Assembly (NCBI GenBank): GCA_004173455.1
Contig: SECL01000001.1
Location: 62,001 to 126,000 of the forward strand
Reading direction: 5' to 3'
Length of the DNA stretch: 64,000 bases
Source: Moraxellaceae bacterium
GTDB taxonomy: Bacteria; Pseudomonadota; Gammaproteobacteria; Pseudomonadales; Moraxellaceae
A program made the position numbers and the translations under genes. Shown here one piece after another: positions 44,462 to 53,375 of this stretch. Position 1 is the stretch's first letter, and the number at the start of each line of letters is the position of its first letter. A model generated the notes under the pieces. That model made no database searches. It was not told the origin of the DNA and saw nothing but the letters and a program-made list of their open reading frames with translations.

Positions 44462-47254
44462 TCAACCGGTATTCCTTAACCCCGCGGCAATCCCGGCAAT
44501 AGACACCATTAACGCATGGTCATATTTGTGGTCGTCATGCGCGCGGCGACGCTGCATCAGTTCGGCCTGCAACAAATGCAGCGGCAAAATATACGGCGTG
44601 CGCACGTTAATTGAACGCTTTAGCACCGATTCATGCTGCAACAGCGCAGGCTGATCAATCACTTGCAGCAGGGTGTGGGTGGCGCTATTCAAGCGACGGC
44701 GTAGCTCAATGCCCAGCTCAATCAAGGCCGGATCCTGCGTCAGTCGTGATTCATAATAGGCTGCAATCGCTGGGTCTGCCTTGGCCAGTACCATTTCCAG
44801 CATGTCGAGCAAGGTTTGAAAATACGGCCAGTGCTGTTGCATGTCTTCAATCACGTCACGCTTACCTTCGGCCAGAGCAGTGCGCAAGGCGCGTCCGGTG
44901 CCAAGCCATGCGGTGAGCATCAGGCGCACTTGTGTCCATGCAAACACCCAGGGAATGGCGCGTAGCGATTCGATGCCACCACTGACCTTGCGGCGTGCCG
45001 GACGTGAACCCAGTGGCAGCATTTGTAGTTCCAGCTCCGGCGTCACGGTACGTAAATACTGAATAAACACCGGATTTTCGCGCACGGTTTGCCGATAGGT
45101 GGCCACCGACACCTCGGTCATGCTGTCCATCAGTGCACGCCACTCCGGCTTAGGAGCAGGCGGCGGCAACAGGGTAGCTTCCAATGTGGCACTGGCATAC
45201 AGCTCCAGATTGCGCAGGGCAATACCCGGCATACCAAACTTGAAACGGATCATTTCGCCCTGTTCGGTCACGCGGATTTTGCCTTTGACTGAACCCGGCG
45301 GTTGTGACAGCAGCGCCTGATAGGTTGGCGCACCGCCTCGGCTAATCGACCCACCACGACCATGAAATAAGGTTAATTGCACGCCATGTTGTTCAGCCAC
45401 TTGCGCCAGTTGTTCCTGTGCGCGGTACTGTGCCCAGTTAGCTGCCAGAAATCCGGCATCCTTGGCCGAGTCGGAATAGCCAATCATGATCTCCTGTTTA
45501 GCTTGTGATTTTCCTTGAGCGTCGCTATCGGTAATGGCTTGCTTGTACCAGTCAATTTCCAGCAGTTGTTGCAAGCTACTGGCCGCATTATTGAGGTCAT
45601 CTAAGGTTTCAAATAATGGCACCACCCGCATGGGCTTAGGCATTTCCGCTTCTTTTTGCAGCAGCATCACCGCCAGCACATCACTGGGCGATGACGCCAT
45701 TGAAATCACATACGCCCCCAGCGATTGATGCGGCTGGCGCGCCAGCATGTCAAAGGTGGCCATGACTTCCTGCACATTGTCCGACCAGCCACTATGCGAT
45801 TGATCGACATGCAAATCATGCGGCAACAGCGGGCGCGGGTTATTGAGTTCTTGCAACAAAAACTGCTGGCGCTGGGCTTCATCCCAGTCCAGATACGAGC
45901 CGAGTTTTAAATATTCGGTAATGGCATTGAGCGCTTCACGATGGCGGCCGGATTCCTGCCGCACATCCAGCTTAAGCAGTTCAATGCCAAAACAGGCCAC
46001 CCGCCGGATCAAGTCCAGCAGTTCGCCATTGGCCACATCCTGCATGTTGCAATCCACCAGCGACTGATAGCACAGCAACAGCGGTTGCATCAGCTCATCC
46101 GTGTTATGGTAAACCGCATTGCTATCAACGGCGGTACTGTTGCCGGCAGTGCTAGAAAAACCACTGCTTACACCCTGATCTGCGCTCTGATCTACACCTT
46201 GGCCTGCACCACGAATCTGAGCATGCAGCCAGTTGCGGGTGTGTTCCAGCCGGGTGCGTACCGTGCGTAAAATATCGCGGTAAGGTTCGCGGGACTGTTC
46301 ACCAACCACCTCACGCAAGGCCGTATTACAGTCTTCCATCGATAAATCCCAGCGCAGCGCATCCACGTCGTGCCAGTACAAATCAGCCGCCTGCCAGCGT
46401 GACAGCAACAGCACTTCTTGCGTCACCTGATGGGTCACATTGGGGTTGCCATCGCGGTCACCGCCCATCCACGAGGCGAACCGCATCGGCGCATGGGTGA
46501 GTGGCAAATGCCTGCCGGTATGCTGCAATACCACAGCATCCAGCTCACGCATAAACTGCGGGATGGTCATCCACAGGGTTTGCTCAATGGCGGTAAAGCC
46601 CCATTTGGCTTCATCCACCGGCGTGGGCTTATGGCTGCGGATTTCATCGGTATGCCATGCCGCAATAATCTGGCGCTTGAGCCGATCCAGTACCGCCTGT
46701 TTTTCCTGTACGGTTAAACACTGCTGATCCAGAATTTGCAGGCATTCGGCAATATCATCATATTTTTGAATCAGGGTACGACGGCTGATTTCAGTGGGAT
46801 GCGCCGTCAGCACCAGTTCAATATCCAGCTCCAGCACGGTTTGCCACAACTGGTCGGGTGTACAATTGGCTGCCAGCAAACGTGGAATCAGCTCTTGCAG
46901 TGACCCGGCCTGCGCTGGCGTGTCTTCACGGCTTTGCCAGTCACGGCGGCGGCGCACGCGGTGATACTGCTCGGCAATATTGGCAAAGTTTAAAAACTGG
47001 GTAAATGCGCGTGCAACGGGCAATAGTTCCTGTTCCGTTAAATGGGATAACACTGCATCCAGCCGCGCCTTGGCCTGTTCATCACCATCGCGGGTTTGCT
47101 TGGCCAAATGCCGGATTTGCTCCACTTTTTCAAACAATGCCTGTCCAACCTGCTGCTTGAGCGTGTCGCCCAGCAGGTTACCCAGCAGGCGCACATCATC
47201 ACGCAGCGGGGCATGTGGATCGGTTGAGGTCGCAGAATGGTTGGCAACAGACAT
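44462..47254 (-). CDS. ppc: Phosphoenolpyruvate carboxylase
   Basis: A 930-residue cytoplasmic enzyme adding bicarbonate to phosphoenolpyruvate to make oxaloacetate, replenishing the citric acid cycle. The catalytic histidine lies in VLTAHPTEISRRT; later come MGGDRDGNPNVT, the mobile loop FHGRGGSISRGGAP, GYSDSAKDAGFLAANWAQYRAQ and the conserved C-terminal RNTG. CGGAG precedes the ATG at 47254. Compared with E. coli there is an insert of roughly 15-20 residues rich in Gln, Asp, Ser and Gly (coded around 46100-46215) between two helices; this is not a catalytic region. The enzyme is usually a tetramer inhibited by aspartate. Confidence 0.97.
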   Translation of the reverse strand: MSVANHSATSTDPHAPLRDDVRLLGNLLGDTLKQQVGQALFEKVEQIRHLAKQTRDGDEQAKARLDAVLSHLTEQELLPVARAFTQFLNFANIAEQYHRVRRRRDWQSREDTPAQAGSLQELIPRLLAANCTPDQLWQTVLELDIELVLTAHPTEISRRTLIQKYDDIAECLQILDQQCLTVQEKQAVLDRLKRQIIAAWHTDEIRSHKPTPVDEAKWGFTAIEQTLWMTIPQFMRELDAVVLQHTGRHLPLTHAPMRFASWMGGDRDGNPNVTHQVTQEVLLLSRWQAADLYWHDVDALRWDLSMEDCNTALREVVGEQSREPYRDILRTVRTRLEHTRNWLHAQIRGAGQGVDQSADQGVSSGFSSTAGNSTAVDSNAVYHNTDELMQPLLLCYQSLVDCNMQDVANGELLDLIRRVACFGIELLKLDVRQESGRHREALNAITEYLKLGSYLDWDEAQRQQFLLQELNNPRPLLPHDLHVDQSHSGWSDNVQEVMATFDMLARQPHQSLGAYVISMASSPSDVLAVMLLQKEAEMPKPMRVVPLFETLDDLNNAASSLQQLLEIDWYKQAITDSDAQGKSQAKQEIMIGYSDSAKDAGFLAANWAQYRAQEQLAQVAEQHGVQLTLFHGRGGSISRGGAPTYQALLSQPPGSVKGKIRVTEQGEMIRFKFGMPGIALRNLELYASATLEATLLPPPAPKPEWRALMDSMTEVSVATYRQTVRENPVFIQYLRTVTPELELQMLPLGSRPARRKVSGGIESLRAIPWVFAWTQVRLMLTAWLGTGRALRTALAEGKRDVIEDMQQHWPYFQTLLDMLEMVLAKADPAIAAYYESRLTQDPALIELGIELRRRLNSATHTLLQVIDQPALLQHESVLKRSINVRTPYILPLHLLQAELMQRRRAHDDHKYDHALMVSIAGIAAGLRNTG

Positions 47255-47407
47255 GAATACTCCGGCAATCAAATTTGTTTAAGACCATTGTTGCGGGTCT
47301 ACTGCTGAATATATGCCAGTTTCAGGCCGGATAAAGGTGTTTAATTGCAAATTATTTTTAATAGAGGTGACATGCCATAGCAGCCACGGCAGTACTTTAA
47401 TCAAATT

Positions 47408-47518
47408 ATGACAGACTTAATACGACAAGAAGCAGCACGCAATCCGCATTCACGCACGGCTTTACTCAAACAACTGGGTTTACCACTGATGATCTGGCTC
47501 AATCCGTTTAGCCAATAA
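47408..47518 (+). CDS. Possible 36-residue protein, unrecognised
   Basis: A short frame from ATG 47408 to TAA 47516-47518 codes a peptide with an even, protein-like composition (RNPHSRTALLKQLGLPLMIW, ending LNPFSQ). It lies between ppc and the tetR-type gene, both on the other strand. No ribosome site is apparent, so it may be chance or a gene remnant. Confidence 0.25.
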   Translation: MTDLIRQEAARNPHSRTALLKQLGLPLMIWLNPFSQ

Positions 47519-47539
47519 GCTTTTAAAGGCTAGAGTGGG

Positions 47540-48199
47540 TTATTGCAGACAGCCATAAGCTCGTACAAAAAAGGCAATATTATCCTGTGCCAGTTGCTGT
47601 TGCTGCTGTTCACTGGGCGCAGGTTCAATGTCAAACAGCACGCGCATGTGACGATGTCCACAAAACAGGCTTAAAAAATGCTCGGCGGCCTGCTGGCTAT
47701 CTTGAATATCCAGTTTTTTCTGGCGATGCGCCTGTTCGAGCAAGCGGGTCATGTGACTCAGCACCCGCGTGGGACCTGCTGCAAAAAACTTGTGTACCAG
47801 TACGGGATTTTGCTGGGTCATGCTGCACATCAGGCGGTGCAGTTCCAGCCCTTCCTTGCTGTAAATGATCGACTGAAAACGCAGGGCAATGCGTGCCAAG
47901 GCACTTTCAATGGTCATGTCAGGTTTTAAGTCAAAATCCAATGCAGGCAACTGATTTTCACAATGGTTTTCCACCGCTGCAATAAACAGGGTTTCTTTGT
48001 CATTAAAGTGGTTATACACCGTGAGCTTGGACACCCCAGCTTCCTGTGCAATGGCATCCATGCTGCTGCCTTCAAAACCCAGTTGCAAAAACAGGCATTT
48101 GGCAGCATCCAGAATGGCTTGCCGTTTGGCCAGATCCTTTGGCCGACCCGGTGTGGCCGTGTGAGGGGAGTTGCTCATGCGCGACAGCTTGCCTGACAT
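47540..48199 (-). CDS. TetR/AcrR-family transcriptional regulator of the adjacent RND pump
   Basis: A 219-residue repressor. The N-terminal helix-turn-helix is typical: RQAILDAAKCLFLQLGFEGS, MDAIAQEAGVSKLTVYNHF, then NDKETLF. The C-terminal ligand domain is helical, resembling the AefR-like subgroup. It is divergent from the efflux adaptor gene with 121 bases between, the usual layout for a local pump repressor. Start at 48199 has a modest CGGA upstream; an in-frame ATG at 48178 is possible. The inducer is unknown. Confidence 0.92.
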   Translation of the reverse strand: MSGKLSRMSNSPHTATPGRPKDLAKRQAILDAAKCLFLQLGFEGSSMDAIAQEAGVSKLTVYNHFNDKETLFIAAVENHCENQLPALDFDLKPDMTIESALARIALRFQSIIYSKEGLELHRLMCSMTQQNPVLVHKFFAAGPTRVLSHMTRLLEQAHRQKKLDIQDSQQAAEHFLSLFCGHRHMRVLFDIEPAPSEQQQQQLAQDNIAFFVRAYGCLQ

Positions 48200-48247
48200 C
48201 CGATAAATTCCGTAAATTGTACCTGATTTATGTCGTGAAATTACTGT

Positions 48248-48283
48248 ACTGATTAGTTTACTTTATTTTATAAACTCATTAGT
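48248..48283. promoter_or_regulatory. Candidate TetR operator between regulator and pump
   Basis: ACTGATTAGTTTA (48248-48260) and TAAACTCATTAGT (48271-48283) form an inverted repeat matching at 11 of 13 positions around a 10-base centre. It lies in the divergent promoter region of the tetR-type and adaptor genes, where a repressor dimer would be expected to bind. Confidence 0.5.
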
Positions 48284-48320
48284 ATAAAAATGAGCAAAAC
48301 TGACAAAAGAATAGTAAAAC

Positions 48321-49541
48321 ATGCGTGATCATATGAATTCCACTGCCGTCAATTTCATGGGGAAGTGGCACGGCCACCATTGGGTGTCACCGTTAGGCAG
48401 TGGCTTTACCATCAGCAGTATAGCAGCCATGACCCTGTTGATATTGGGATTTGGGCTTTCGGGTTGCCAGAAAACCGATCCACCACCAGCACCGCTACGT
48501 GCGGTAATGGTAGCGCATCCAGTAAGTAGTAATAGCGGACAAAGTAATTATTCCGGTGAAGTCCGGGCGCGACAGGAAGCAGATTTATCGTTCCGCGTGG
48601 CGGGCAAGGTCACCCAGCGTCTGGTAGAAGTAGGTGATCGGGTACGCAATGGTCAGGTACTGGCAGTCCTCGATCCGACCGATGCCAATTTGCAACTGGG
48701 TGCCGCACGCGCGCAACTGGACAGCGCATTATCGGTAGAACGAACCGCAAAAGGCGAACTGGAGCGTTACCGCCAGTTATTGCCGGCGAATGCCATCAGC
48801 CGCTCGCAGTTTGACCAGATTGAAAACCAGTACAAAACTGCCCGTAGCAATGTGCAACAGGCGCAGGCCAACGTTAATGTGGTCAGTAATCAGGCCAATT
48901 ATGCCACCTTGCGCGCCAGCCAAAACGGCGTGGTGACCAGCCGTAGTATCGAAACTGGACAAGTGGTGAGTGCGGGTCAGCCGGTGTATCGTCTGGCGCT
49001 GGATGGTGAACGTGAAGTGTTGATTGGCGTGCCAGAGCAGATGATTGCGCAATTCAAGCCGCGCCAGCCGGTGCAGGTGTCGTTATGGTCCAGTCCAGAC
49101 CAGTTATTGCCTGCGTATGTGCGGGAAATTGCGCCGGCTACCGATGCCTCGCGCACATTTGCAGTGCGGGTCGCATTTGCCAATCGCGCAGCACCGGTCA
49201 AAATTGGCCAGAGTGCGCGAGTGTTGGTCAGCAATAGCTTGGATACCACTGCCTTAACCGTGCCACTGGCCGCCGTCACTGCCGAGCAGCAGCAAAGCTA
49301 TGTAATGGTGGTCAATCCAGCCAATTCGATACTGGTGAAAAAACCAGTGAAAATTGGTGCTTATGGCCGCGATAGTGTGCCCGTGCAGGCGGGTTTAAGC
49401 CCACAGGACTGGGTGGTGATTGGCGGCGTGCATTTATTGCAGCCGGGGCAAAAAGTCCGTGCGATCAATCGTGACAACCAGCCTGTTTTGCCACAAGCTA
49501 CCCCAGCAGTTGTTCAGTCAGCAATGGCCAAAAAGGACTAG
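48321..49541 (+). CDS. RND efflux periplasmic adaptor lipoprotein
   Basis: A 406-residue membrane-fusion protein linking an inner-membrane RND pump to an outer-membrane channel. A hydrophobic segment ending in LSGC marks a lipoprotein signal; the mature protein begins CQKTDPPP. The family pattern follows: a barrel-sandwich half (SGEVRARQEADLSFRVAGKV, VEVGDRVRNGQVLAVLDPTD), a helical hairpin (residues about 130-195), the second lipoyl half (LRASQNGVVTSRSIETGQVV), then beta-barrel and membrane-proximal domains. Three in-frame ATGs (48321, 48333, 48357) could start it. It is followed three bases later by the pump gene. No outer-membrane factor gene is in the window, so TolC-like protein must come from elsewhere. 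Confidence 0.92.
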   Translation: MRDHMNSTAVNFMGKWHGHHWVSPLGSGFTISSIAAMTLLILGFGLSGCQKTDPPPAPLRAVMVAHPVSSNSGQSNYSGEVRARQEADLSFRVAGKVTQRLVEVGDRVRNGQVLAVLDPTDANLQLGAARAQLDSALSVERTAKGELERYRQLLPANAISRSQFDQIENQYKTARSNVQQAQANVNVVSNQANYATLRASQNGVVTSRSIETGQVVSAGQPVYRLALDGEREVLIGVPEQMIAQFKPRQPVQVSLWSSPDQLLPAYVREIAPATDASRTFAVRVAFANRAAPVKIGQSARVLVSNSLDTTALTVPLAAVTAEQQQSYVMVVNPANSILVKKPVKIGAYGRDSVPVQAGLSPQDWVVIGGVHLLQPGQKVRAINRDNQPVLPQATPAVVQSAMAKKD

Positions 49542-49544
49542 ATC

Positions 49545-52500
49545 ATGCGCTTTAATCTGTCTGAATGGGCGCTGAACAACCGCGCATTGGTATTGTTTTT
49601 GATGATCCTGCTGGCGCTGATTGGTTTTGTGTCCTACAGCAAGCTGGGTCAAAGTGAAGATCCACCCTTTACCTTTAAGGTGATGGTGATTCAAACCTAC
49701 TGGCCGGGAGCCAGCGCTGAGCAAGTGTCCTTACAGGTCACCGATCGCATTGAAAAAAAGCTGATGGAAACCGGCGAATACGACAAGATCATTGCCTATT
49801 CACGTCCCGGCGAATCCATGATTACCTTTATGGCGCGTGATTCCATGCGCTCCAAGGACATTCCCGACCTGTGGTACAACGTGCGCAAAAAAGTCGGTGA
49901 CATCAAGCAAACCCTGCCAGTGGGCGTACAAGGGCCGTATTTTAACGATGAATTTGGCGATACCTTTGGCAATATTTATGTGCTGACCGGCAAGGATTTT
50001 GACTATGCCGTGCTTAAGGAATATGCCGACCGCCTGCAACTGCAATTGCAGCGGGTCAAGGATGTGGCCAAAGTCGATCTGGTCGGCTTGCAGGATGAAA
50101 AAATCTGGATTGAGCTGTCCAACACCAAAGCGGTGAGTCTGGGTTTGCCGTTGAGTGCAGTGCAACAGGCGCTCGAAGCCCAGAATGCAGTGATGCCCGC
50201 CGGATATTTTGAAACGCCAACCGATCGTATTCAGCTTCGGGTCAGTGGCCAGTTTAAGTCGCTTGATGACATTAAAAACATGCCGATTTATGTGGCAGGT
50301 CGCAGCATTCGCTTAAATGACGTGGCTGATGTTTACCGAGGTTTTAGTGAACCGGCACAGCCGCGCATGCGTTTTATGGGCGACAATGGCATTGGCATTG
50401 CGGTGGCGATGAAAAAGGGCGGCGACATTCTGGCGTTAGGCCAAAATCTGGAAACTGAGTTTGCCCGTTTGCAGGATACCTTGCCGGCTGGCATGCAGTT
50501 GCGCAAAGTGTCGGATCAGCCTGCTGCGGTGAAGGAAAGCGTGGGTGAATTTATCCGGGTGCTGGCCGAAGCGGTGATTATTGTTTTAATTGTCAGCTTT
50601 TTTTCCCTAGGTTTTCGCACTGGACTGGTGGTGGCATTTTCCATTCCGCTGGTGTTAGCCATGACCTTTGCGGTGATGAATTATTTTGATGTGGGACTGC
50701 ACAAGATTTCCTTGGGTGCCTTGGTACTGGCGCTGGGTCTGCTGGTGGATGATGCCATTATTGCAGTCGAAATGATGGCGATTAAAATGGAGCAGGGCTT
50801 TACCCGGATTAAGGCAGCCGGATTTATGTGGCAAAGCACCGCCTTTCCCATGCTCACTGGCACGCTGATTACTGCGGCGGGCTTTTTGCCGATTGCCACC
50901 GCACAGTCCGGCACTGGCGAATATACCCGTTCCATTTTTGAAGTGGTGACCATTGCGTTGCTGGTGTCGTGGGTGGCTGCTGTGATGTTTGTGCCTTACT
51001 TGGGCGACAAGCTGCTGCCGGATTTGAGCCAAATGAATCATCAGGCGCCGTGGTATCAACGTCTGTGGTTACGGCTTAAATCCAAAAAAAGGTCTCCAAC
51101 AGATCCATCAATTCCACCAGACCAAGCCCTTTATCCGCAGGGACGCAATCAACAGGAACTTCACCAACAGGCGCTTACGCAATCAACGCTTGAGGCACAA
51201 CACGATACACATGATCCCTATGCCAGCCGCTTTTACCAGCAGTTCCGCCGACTGGTGCAGTGGTGCGTACGCTACCGTAAAACCGTGATTGGTATTACCG
51301 TGGCGGCGTTTATTGGCTCGATCATGCTATTTGGTCTGGTGCAGCAGCAGTTTTTCCCGCCATCTAACCGGCTGGAAATCATGGTGGATTTAAAACTGGC
51401 TGAAGGCGCTTCCTTAAAAGCCACCGAAAGCCAAGTAGCACGCCTTGAAAAACTACTCAAAAACCATCCGGGCATTGAAAACTATGTGGCGTATGTCGGC
51501 ACCGGTTCGCCGCGCTTTTATTTGCCGCTGGATCAGCAATTGCCACAGGCCAGCTTTGCCCAGTTTGTGGTGTTGGCCAAAACTATTGAAGACCGCGATG
51601 CACTGCGGCAGTGGCTCATCAATACCTTAAATACCCAGTTCCCTGATGTGCGCAACCGGGTGTCATTGCTGGAAAATGGCCCGCCAGTGGGCTATCCGGT
51701 GCAATTTCGCGTGTCTGGTGAAGACATGCAGCAGGTACGCCAGATTGCGCGTCAGGTGGCCGCCAAGATTGGTGAAAATCCCAATGTGACCAATGTGCAT
51801 CTGGACTGGCAGGAACCCAGCAAGATCATTTATCTGGACATTGATCAGGATCGGGCGCGGGCACTGGGTGTGAACAGCAGCACGCTGGCACAGTTTTTAC
51901 AAAGTTCGATTAGCGGCATGGACATTAGCCAGTACCGTGAAAAACGCGAACTGATTCAAATCCGCATCCGGGGCGCTGAACAGGAGCGGGCACAGGTCGA
52001 AAATCTGGCCAGTCTTGCCGTGCCCAGCAGCAATGGCGGCAGCGTGCCACTGGCGCAAATTGCCAGCCTGCGCTATGGTTTTGAAGAAGGCATTATCTGG
52101 CATCGTAACCGCTTGCCCACTGTGACCGTGCGTGCCGATATTCGCACCAAAGAGCAGCCGGTAACACTGGTTAACCAGATTTCGCCCACGCTGGATGGTA
52201 TTCGCCAAAACCTGCCCAGTGGTTATTTGCTGGATGTAGGCGGTACGGTTGAGGACTCTGCGCGCGGCCAAAGTTCAGTCAATGCCGGTATGCCGTTGTT
52301 TCTGGTGGTGGTGATGGCCCTACTCATGCTGCAACTGCGCAGTATTTCGCGCACCCTCATGGTGATGCTGACCGCGCCGCTGGGTCTGATCGGCGTGGTA
52401 CTGTTTTTGCTGCTGCTCAACAAGCCCTTTGGCTTTGTGGCCATGCTGGGCACCATTGCATTGTCCGGTATGATTATGCGTAATTCGCTGATTTTAATTG

Positions 52501-52760
52501 ATCAGATTGAGCAGGATATCCTGAGTGGTTTGAGTCCGTGGCACGCTATTACCGAAGCCACTGTTCGACGTTTCCGGCCGATCGTACTAACAGCATTGGC
52601 GGCGGTGCTGGCCATGATTCCGCTGTCACGCAGTATTTTCTTTGGCCCCATGGCAGTGGCGATTATGGGTGGCCTGATCGTGGCCACCGCATTAACCCTG
52701 TTGTTCCTGCCTGCGCTCTATGCAGCGTGGTTTAAGGTAAAACCTCCACAAGCCAGCTAA
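49545..52760 (+). CDS. RND-family efflux pump, inner-membrane subunit
   Basis: A 1071-residue proton-driven exporter. Twelve membrane segments in the usual 1+5, 1+5 arrangement flank two large periplasmic loops. FNLSEWALNNRALVLFLMIL is TM1; LVLALGLLVDDAIIAVEMMA in TM4 carries the proton-relay Asp pair; GTLITAAGFLPIA and MLGTIALSGMIMRNSLILID are further signatures. The central cytoplasmic loop (coded about 51075-51235) is unusually long and Gln/Pro-rich. By sequence style it belongs to the VexF/MexK-like or 'efflux RND permease' group close to AcrB but shorter in loop detail; substrates are unknown. Co-transcribed with the adaptor. Confidence 0.93.
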   Translation: MRFNLSEWALNNRALVLFLMILLALIGFVSYSKLGQSEDPPFTFKVMVIQTYWPGASAEQVSLQVTDRIEKKLMETGEYDKIIAYSRPGESMITFMARDSMRSKDIPDLWYNVRKKVGDIKQTLPVGVQGPYFNDEFGDTFGNIYVLTGKDFDYAVLKEYADRLQLQLQRVKDVAKVDLVGLQDEKIWIELSNTKAVSLGLPLSAVQQALEAQNAVMPAGYFETPTDRIQLRVSGQFKSLDDIKNMPIYVAGRSIRLNDVADVYRGFSEPAQPRMRFMGDNGIGIAVAMKKGGDILALGQNLETEFARLQDTLPAGMQLRKVSDQPAAVKESVGEFIRVLAEAVIIVLIVSFFSLGFRTGLVVAFSIPLVLAMTFAVMNYFDVGLHKISLGALVLALGLLVDDAIIAVEMMAIKMEQGFTRIKAAGFMWQSTAFPMLTGTLITAAGFLPIATAQSGTGEYTRSIFEVVTIALLVSWVAAVMFVPYLGDKLLPDLSQMNHQAPWYQRLWLRLKSKKRSPTDPSIPPDQALYPQGRNQQELHQQALTQSTLEAQHDTHDPYASRFYQQFRRLVQWCVRYRKTVIGITVAAFIGSIMLFGLVQQQFFPPSNRLEIMVDLKLAEGASLKATESQVARLEKLLKNHPGIENYVAYVGTGSPRFYLPLDQQLPQASFAQFVVLAKTIEDRDALRQWLINTLNTQFPDVRNRVSLLENGPPVGYPVQFRVSGEDMQQVRQIARQVAAKIGENPNVTNVHLDWQEPSKIIYLDIDQDRARALGVNSSTLAQFLQSSISGMDISQYREKRELIQIRIRGAEQERAQVENLASLAVPSSNGGSVPLAQIASLRYGFEEGIIWHRNRLPTVTVRADIRTKEQPVTLVNQISPTLDGIRQNLPSGYLLDVGGTVEDSARGQSSVNAGMPLFLVVVMALLMLQLRSISRTLMVMLTAPLGLIGVVLFLLLLNKPFGFVAMLGTIALSGMIMRNSLILIDQIEQDILSGLSPWHAITEATVRRFRPIVLTALAAVLAMIPLSRSIFFGPMAVAIMGGLIVATALTLLFLPALYAAWFKVKPPQAS

Positions 52761-52771
52761 ATTTGGTTATA

Positions 52772-52820
52772 TTGCTACACCTTAAGCCATGCAGTGTTAG
52801 ATCAGCTTAAGGTGTAGCAA
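52772..52820. terminator. 15-bp inverted repeat after the RND operon
   Basis: TTGCTACACCTTAAG (52772-52786) pairs perfectly with CTTAAGGTGTAGCAA (52806-52820) around a 19-base loop, 12 bases after the pump stop. There is no T run; it probably blocks or trims the 3' end of the message. Confidence 0.6.
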
Positions 52821-52921
52821 CGGGATGGTGATGAGTTAGGCATTTACAGCATAGACTGATGTGCCAGTCACCCATCCAGAATAATCATAATGTGGGCAAT
52901 TGGGGAAATCAGAGGGACAGC

Positions 52922-53293
52922 ATGGCAGCACGGACAGCACTTTCACAGCAGCAGTGGGTAGGCATCAATTATGGTCTGATGTTGCTGTCGCTGTTTTTAG
53001 GAATTGGCGTACTGATTGCGCTATGGAGCAGTTATCATTTTTTAAACCAGAGTCAGGATTTGTGGTTGCGCGCCCATCACTTGTGGATCATGCGAAGTTG
53101 TGCGGGTTTGCTTGGGTTCTTGATGGTAAATAGTCTATTGCTTGTGCCATTGTTTTGGCTGCCCATTACTCAGGGCGTTGGCTATTATTGTGTGCTGGCT
53201 GGGGTAGGGTTTGCTGCCTTAGTTTGGCTATGGTTTTTATATCGCAGTGTTCAGGGATTAGCGGCATTTATAAAAGGTAAATCGGTATATTGA
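52922..53293 (+). CDS. Small integral membrane protein of unknown function
   Basis: A 123-residue protein with three clear hydrophobic segments: GLMLLSLFLGIGVLIALW, SCAGLLGFLMVNSLLLVPLF and VGYYCVLAGVGFAALVWLW. A conserved-looking polar stretch (LWLRAHHLWIMRS) lies between the first two, as in DUF4870-like or YIP1-like small membrane proteins. The ATG at 52922 has AGAGGG just upstream and removes an unlikely 21-residue extension. It lies between two inverted repeats and has normal base composition for the region. Family not recognised. Confidence 0.75.
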   Translation: MAARTALSQQQWVGINYGLMLLSLFLGIGVLIALWSSYHFLNQSQDLWLRAHHLWIMRSCAGLLGFLMVNSLLLVPLFWLPITQGVGYYCVLAGVGFAALVWLWFLYRSVQGLAAFIKGKSVY

Positions 53294-53296
53294 TTA

Positions 53297-53349
53297 AATA
53301 GTAGGCTTTAGACTGGCAGAACTCATATGTTAGTCTAAAGCCTACTATT
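53297..53349. repeat. 18-bp perfect inverted repeat at the edge of the AT-rich gene
   Basis: AATAGTAGGCTTTAGACT (53297-53314) pairs with its exact complement at 53332-53349 around a 17-base loop, four bases after the membrane-protein stop and 27 bases before the next start. It could be a terminator without a T run, or the boundary of an inserted segment. Confidence 0.65.
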
Positions 53350-53375
53350 GAGAAACTTAATGGCTAGCTAATAAT

